Position numbers and translations under genes: made by a program. Shown one piece after another: positions 58,997 to 64,000 of a stretch of DNA of 64,000 nt. The DNA comes from Sipunculus nudus. Its lineage: Eukaryota; Annelida; Sipuncula; Golfingiida; Sipunculidae. The stretch covers positions 59,588,019-59,652,018 of the forward strand of contig CM049306.1 of the NCBI GenBank assembly GCA_026874595.1. The letters run 5' to 3'. Position 1 is the first letter of the stretch. Each line of letters starts with the position of its first letter. Under the pieces are notes generated by a model. It saw only the letters and a program-made list of their open reading frames with translations. It did not search any database and had not been told where the DNA came from.

Positions 58997-60073
58997 TGAT
59001 TTCACTAATCAAGAAATTAGATCCCGGTCATTACAGGTGACATTTCCAGGTTCTTTTAAGGACGTGTATAAAAATACCAGACAATCATACACCCAGATCA
59101 ATAGAAACTATGAGACATCAGGTTAAATTCACAAATATAATTCAAGACAATACTTACAGAGACATAGATGTGAGTGTGTGTGCGTTGATGTGTCAATACG
59201 ACAGTCCTCCACATTAAAAATACAGGATATTTACTGAGTCCATGGTTTGTATAAAAAACAATAAAGTCCAGTTCCTTCAGAGATCTCTGGTTACTGTTTT
59301 GTGTAGAATCTAGCGTATGGTTAGTACCATATAGTCTTTCTGAGTTTGGCGATCTTCAACTGATCTGCTTGACAGCGACCTGGGTAGGTTTACGTTCACA
59401 CGAACGGTAATAACTCTCTTTGTTTACATATGAGCTTAGAGTCCTTGACCTTACTCGTGTAGCAATTGTTTCACGGCTTACAGCGATTATGTATCTAGGT
59501 CAAGCTGAACTAGGCCGGCAGGTGACGCGTGCGCACTTACTTTACCGCCAATACGATGCTCTGTCGGCAGCACGGCTGTGATCTCGTGAGCTGGGCCCTT
59601 GCCTCATGTAGAAGCTTGCTTCTATGCCGTTCCTTGCGGGTTTAAGCGTTTCAATGTTCTTTCTGCCGTACGTGCGTGCTGCCTCTTCAAGCTTCCAGAC
59701 CCAACTGAACCTGCGTCCCGCGTCTCTCCCTGAACTCTGACGTCACAATCGCCTGTGCACTGTGTACGGCGATCCGGTTCTCTGATTGGCTTATGGCTCA
59801 AGTGTCCCATATAAGGATATATGTGACCTAGAATGACTGCTAGCGTCACCATGGCGACCCACATACCAGATGTAATACACGCAATGCGTGACACAGATAA
59901 ACCAGCTGATAGCCGATGGGATTTCATACAAGAATACACAATATATATATATACAATCAAGACCTGTCAACGCTTTAGGATGACGCTCCACGTCAATATC
60001 AATAGAGAACAGACTTCGTTAAACTATGATACAAAACACCGTACATATTGTCACGGATTTTCTGGTGAAATCA
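58997..60073 (-). repeat. 3' LTR of the Gmr1-like element, 1077 bp
   Basis: It begins TGATTTCAC (58997) and ends GTGAAATCA (60073), a perfect 9-bp inverted pair with the usual TG/CA ends. The right end abuts the polypurine tract next to RNase H. The left border rests on that inverted match only; the partner LTR is not visible. Confidence 0.7.
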
Positions 60074-60092
60074 CCCCCTCCTTTTAAAGAAA
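60074..60092 (-). promoter_or_regulatory. Polypurine tract, plus-strand primer site
   Basis: On the minus strand it reads AAAGGAGGGGG immediately before the LTR start TGATTTCAC. It is the expected primer for second-strand synthesis, placed between the end of RNase H and the LTR. Confidence 0.7.
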
Positions 60093-60288
60093 ATACACAG
60101 TATTTTCTCGATACATCGTATCGTTCTATCTCACAGGGTCCAGCTAAACATATTTACATATAGCAATACATAGCAATACATTAGGGTCATGTAACAAGTT
60201 GTCATTAGTACATGCCCACGGTCTATGACACGGCAAAATCCTGTACATGTTTAGACTTAACTGGCTCAACATTATAGCTCATTACATC

Positions 60289-61740
60289 CTAACACTCAGG
60301 CAGTCTGCTAAGAAATTCAGGTCCATGGTTTAGTTTACCTGACACTACTTCAATATCAAATCTAAACTCTTGTAGAACCAGTGCCCATCTCATTACTCTC
60401 TTATTAGCACATTTTGATTTGCTAATACACTTAAATGGTTTGTGGTCGGTCTGAATGATGAACGGTCTACAAGCCAGGTACATCTCAAATTTCTGTACAG
60501 ACTATACAATTGCTAATGACTCTTTCTCGATGGCGGAGTAATTTCTCTCCTTGGGCAATAGTTTACGACTGGCATAAGCTACTGGGTGCATGATCCCCTC
60601 GTGTCTTTGCATCAGGATACAGCCAATACCCACATCAGATGCATCACATTTCAAATAAAATCATTTACTGAAATCAGGTAGCTTCAGTATGGGAGGGTCT
60701 GACAGTTTAGCCTTTAGAGAACAGTACGCGTTCTCGTGTATGGGTTTCCAGTCTAGTTTGTTAGGTTGACCTTTCCGCGTTAGATCAGTCAAGGGGACCG
60801 CTATTTCCGCATAGTTTGGCACGAATTTTCGATAGTACCCTGTAAGACCTAGGAATGCTCGCAAAGCCTTCTTTGTCTTAGGTCTATCAGTGCTCTGTAT
60901 TCTCTTGAGCAAAACCGGATTAGTGGCCAAGTTGCCCGTGCCTACAAAGTGTCCCAAAAACTCTAAGCTCTGGTAGCCTATGAAGGTTTTAGCTGGTTTA
61001 GCTGCTAAGTTTGCACATTCTAGTCTAACTAGCACTTCTCTAAGAGTTCTTAAGTGCACGTCCCAAGTCTCTGCGTGTATTAACACGTCATCTACATAAC
61101 ACACTACATTCGGCATGTCGCTGAACATTTTCCGCATCATGCGGGTGAAAACCGTTCCGGCAATTACCAGGCCGAATGGCATAACCCTAAATTGGTAATG
61201 GCCATCGGGTGTAACAAAGGCCGTCTTATCCCTGGATTCCTCAGAAACAGGGATCTGCCATTAACCTTTCGTCAGGTCAAGCTTTGTAAAATACTGGCTT
61301 TTCGCGACTTCGACAAAAAGTGTTTCCGGATCCGGCATGGGTTCAGGATCGAACACGACTGATTGGTTCAGCTTTCGGTAGTCTATCACGAATCTAGTCT
61401 TACCGTCAGGTTTCCTAAGCAGGATACAGGGGGACGCATAGCTAGAATCTGACTGTTCAATAATGCCTAAGTTTAACATATTTCCTGGATTTCTGTTCGC
61501 ATTGTCTCTCGCAGTTCAAAAGGCACCCTATAGGGCCTAGTTTTTACAGGTACATCAGATGAGAGTTTAATGCTACATTCTACAACATTGGTGAGCTTCG
61601 GTACATCTGTGAATACATCCCCATATTGCCTAAGCAGACTGAGTATTTCACGGCGCTGACGCTTGCTTAGGTCGGCATTTACCTGAACATCTCGCTCAGT
61701 CTGGCGGCGCGCATACGACGGTAACGACATGTGGGCATCC
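60289..61740 (-). pseudogene. Reverse transcriptase and RNase H region
   Basis: Copies element RNA to DNA and degrades the RNA strand. Ty3/Gypsy-type motifs: VIDYRKLNQSV, YFTKLDLTKG, MPFGLVIAGTVF, the catalytic YVDD in VCYVDDVLIH, and ALRAFLGLTGYYRKF. RNase H motifs follow: [14 protein letters not shown] and TDHKPFKC, ending in the LSRLP segment. Breaks: a frameshift near 61475-61485, TAA at 61261-61263 directly after the LTKG motif, a stop at 60661, and another near 60506. It lies downstream of integrase, the reverse of the usual Gypsy order. Confidence 0.88.
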
Positions 61741-61977
61741 TAATCTATCCCTTCTGGGTTTAACTCTCCGAAGACGGGAGGCTCTGTTTCACCGTCTACA
61801 CCGTCAGGATCATGTATGGAATCAGGTGCGCCCTTGACTACCGCTGCCAGAATATGCTGGGGCTAGTTCCTAGCAGGGTGCCGTTTCAGCATATTCACGT
61901 GGAAGGTTTTAACCTTATCGCCAATCTTAATTCGATAGTTTAAGTCCCCAACCCTGTTTACAATAGTATAGGGGCTT

Positions 61978-63240
61978 TTACTGTACCATTAATTTGTTCC
62001 GCTCCGTCGGGAGTAACAACAAAACTTCGTCTCCGGCCTCAAACCTGCGCGTGCATTTACCTCTATCATATAACAGCTTGTGTCTGTTCGCTGATTTGTT
62101 CAACGCCTCTCTAGCTAACGCGCATGTGTCGCTTAGTTTGTCTTGTAGGTCCAGGACGTATTGGTACGTGGTTTTAGTCTCGACGCTAGTATCTCGCTTG
62201 GTCCACAGATCCCTAAGAATACGCATCGGTCCTCTAACGATCCTACCAAAGAGCAACTCAAAGGGTGAGAACCCTGTGCTCTCATGTGGCGCTTCTCGAT
62301 ACGCAAAAAGCACGGCGCTGAGGTACCAATCCCAATCTCGCGGTCTTTCCTCGCATATCCGTTTCAACATTAACTTTAACGTGCCATTGAATCTCTCCAC
62401 CATTCCGTTGCACATAGGATGGTAAGGAGTAGTGGTGAGCTGTTTTACAGACAAAACACGGCTAACTTCTCGCATGAGGTTTGACGTAAATTGTGTTCCC
62501 AAGTCGGTAAGCACCTCTGACGGCACTCCTATCCGCGCATAAATATCAACTAGCGCATCAGCCACAGAGACAGTATCTATGTTCTTTAAAGCAACAGCCT
62601 CCGGATATCTAGTGGCATAATCCATAACGGTCAGAATATACCTGTGACCTCTCTCCGACGCTAGATGGATCGGCCCAACCAGATCCATCGAAATTCTACG
62701 CCAGGGCTCATCAATTAATGGCATCTGGCCTAACGTAGCTCCAGGCACCTTGCCTTTCGGTATGGTTTTCTGGCAAATGGGACAGGACTTGCAAAACTCA
62801 GCAATGTCATTATACATCCCTTTCCAGAAAGAGTTCTCACGCGGTCGTGTGTTTTGTCTATGCCCTGATGGCCCGCCTTAACCGCTTCGTGGCCCATCCT
62901 CATGACGTCGTACCGTAACGTCTGAGGTACCACCACTCGAGATCCATCTTGATCTCCCCGTTTATCACTCACAACCCGAACTAAATATCCGTCCTCAATT
63001 CTAAATGGACTATCATTTCTAGCCTCTCTAGCTAGCCTCCAATACGGCGCTAAAGACTGATTCTCCTCCTGCGCCTTCAAAAATTCGGCCGGACTCACAT
63101 CGGCAACTGGGCTTGCAACATTCAAGCTACGCGTCGGTATCTGTTTCTCACGTGTAGCGCTCCGTGTCTCCACCGCGGACGACACCTCCTTTTGTGACTC
63201 TACACCGTCCCACACCATGCCTGAGGACCGCTCAGACTTC
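61978..63240 (-). pseudogene. Integrase region, zinc-binding, DDE core and GPY/F-like tail
   Basis: It inserts element DNA into the genome. The zinc-binding domain has HEAVKAGHQG and CKSCPICQ. The core has MDLVGPI (first Asp), LTDLGTQF (second Asp) and GMVERFNG (Glu). A GPY/F-like segment continues past the stop at 61978 towards 61900. A one-base shift near 62835-62850 separates the zinc-binding histidines from the cysteines. The catalytic triad is intact. Confidence 0.85.
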
Positions 63241-63293
63241 CACGTAGGGTCCGGATCATAGGGATCACGCGCTCCCGCTACGTTACCTAGCGC

Positions 63294-64000
63294 TTAATCA
63301 CATACAGGTAACGAGTTTCCGCCTTCTGTCTGGGCAGCAAATCCTAACGACTGACTCGGACTCTCTACTTCCGGTTTCACCGCACCGACTGTCTCCGTTT
63401 CCGCCTCGACTACTGCCATTGACATAGTCTCAGGCTTCTGTTTTGGGTTATACGAGGGGCTAAAATTAGTCCTATACCTCTGTTGATCGCCAGCAGCACG
63501 CCCTACTTGAAGGGAAGACCTAGGCCTCGACCGGGCACTAGTCTTACATTCCCGCGCCTTATGTCCCAGTTCATTACATAAGTAACATCTGATGCCTCCT
63601 GATGGCTTAAATGTCTGACCGCCCGGACTGCGCTCAACCTCTCGCTTCTCTCTAGGCTGAGATACCGGTTGCGCTGGACGCGGCACATTATTGCCATAAC
63701 GAGGACCTGCTGTCAGGCTGTGTACACCGTGAGCCTCCGTATAACTCTCGGCTAAGTCTACCATACTATCAAAGTCACGACACCGTCTTTCTTTCAAAAA
63801 CATAGAGAGATCCCTACTTCAGCAGTTTACGTACTGCTCGCACATCAACAGGTAAACTACCACGTCGTAGTCACCTCCGACCCCTGCCATCCCTATCCAA
63901 TGGTCTAGGTATCCACTTAGTCTCACCGCAAACTGACTCGGCGTTTCGCCTCGCTCAGGCCTACAAGTCCGAAACTTGTGTTGATAACCCTCTCCGGTCA
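63294..64000 (-). pseudogene. gag fragment with zinc knuckle
   Basis: Structural nucleocapsid-type protein of the element. The N-terminal part is cut by the window end (visible from about ERGETPSQFAVRLSGYL). It ends with a CCHC knuckle, CYLCNELGHKAREC, near 63550-63592, in a basic Pro/Arg/Ser-rich context. A TGA near 63811 and a TAA at about 63294-63296 interrupt the frame. After the second stop the text jumps straight to sequence typical of the end of the protease region. Confidence 0.8.

Larger units (their letters stand above)
58997..64000 (-). mobile_element. Gmr1-like Ty3/Gypsy LTR retrotransposon, 5' end outside window
   Basis: On the minus strand the order is gag (with CCHC knuckle), integrase, reverse transcriptase, RNase H, polypurine tract, LTR. 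The reverse transcriptase and the GPY/F-like integrase tail are Ty3/Gypsy type, but integrase precedes reverse transcriptase as in Ty1/copia. That order with Gypsy-type domains defines the Gmr1-like group, described from deuterostomes. Several in-frame stops and at least two frameshifts show it is decayed, and the protease core seems deleted. The 5' LTR and primer site lie to the right of the window. Confidence 0.87.

Noticed and set aside
59622..59991. Minus-strand frames in the LTR
   Set aside because: No match to any retroelement protein; they lie in the LTR and are Arg/Thr-rich by composition.

Overview
The window is eukaryotic: protein-coding exons are short and split by introns with GT/AG borders, the DNA is AT-rich with many (TA)n, (CA)n, (CT)n and poly-C/poly-G tracts, and mobile elements take up far more space than genes. 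Its genes and intronic repeats (the gagctatagcgatcacc...tccgtccgtcc repeat, L1/Tx1-type LINE, Tc1, Gmr1-like LTR element) fit a marine invertebrate, most likely a bivalve or related mollusc. The phylum is an inference; no marker gene proves it.

Left part (1-16.6 kb), all on the minus strand: a five-exon CRAL-TRIO lipid-transfer-type gene (16629 down to 12202, last exon not found), followed by a gene recognisable as EFCAB9, the EF-hand partner of the sperm CatSper channel (9084 down to 1229, three exons, C-terminal exon not found). The EFCAB9 introns hold a solo LTR with a 4-bp target duplication, a MITE and microsatellites.

Middle (16.6-39.1 kb): no host exon recognised. It holds a LINE reverse-transcriptase tail fragment (19.45-19.93 kb), a perfect palindromic (CT)(TA)(AG) microsatellite, a tRNA-derived SINE, several unclassified dispersed repeats that recur in the same order near 52-54.5 kb, a complete 5.64-kb L1/Tx1-type LINE on the minus strand bounded by a 15-bp target duplication and broken by one frameshift, and a decayed Tc1 transposon inside a (TA)n tract.

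Right part (39.9-58 kb), plus strand: a six-exon gene for a secreted protein with FG-GAP/VCBS-like calcium loops. Its first exon carries a premature TAG. A nearly identical but intact copy of that first exon and its upstream region lies 17.7 kb downstream at 57575, pointing to a tandem paralogue or an assembly duplication. The large introns are filled by a solo LTR, a 1.9-kb inverted-repeat element whose arms carry repeated GCCCATCTGC palindromes, a ~146-bp tandem repeat and nested MITEs.

Right edge (59-64 kb), minus strand: a decayed Ty3/Gypsy-type LTR retrotransposon whose integrase precedes the reverse transcriptase (Gmr1-like, copia-like order). One 1077-bp LTR is visible; the 5' end lies outside the window. 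Its protease core appears to be deleted.
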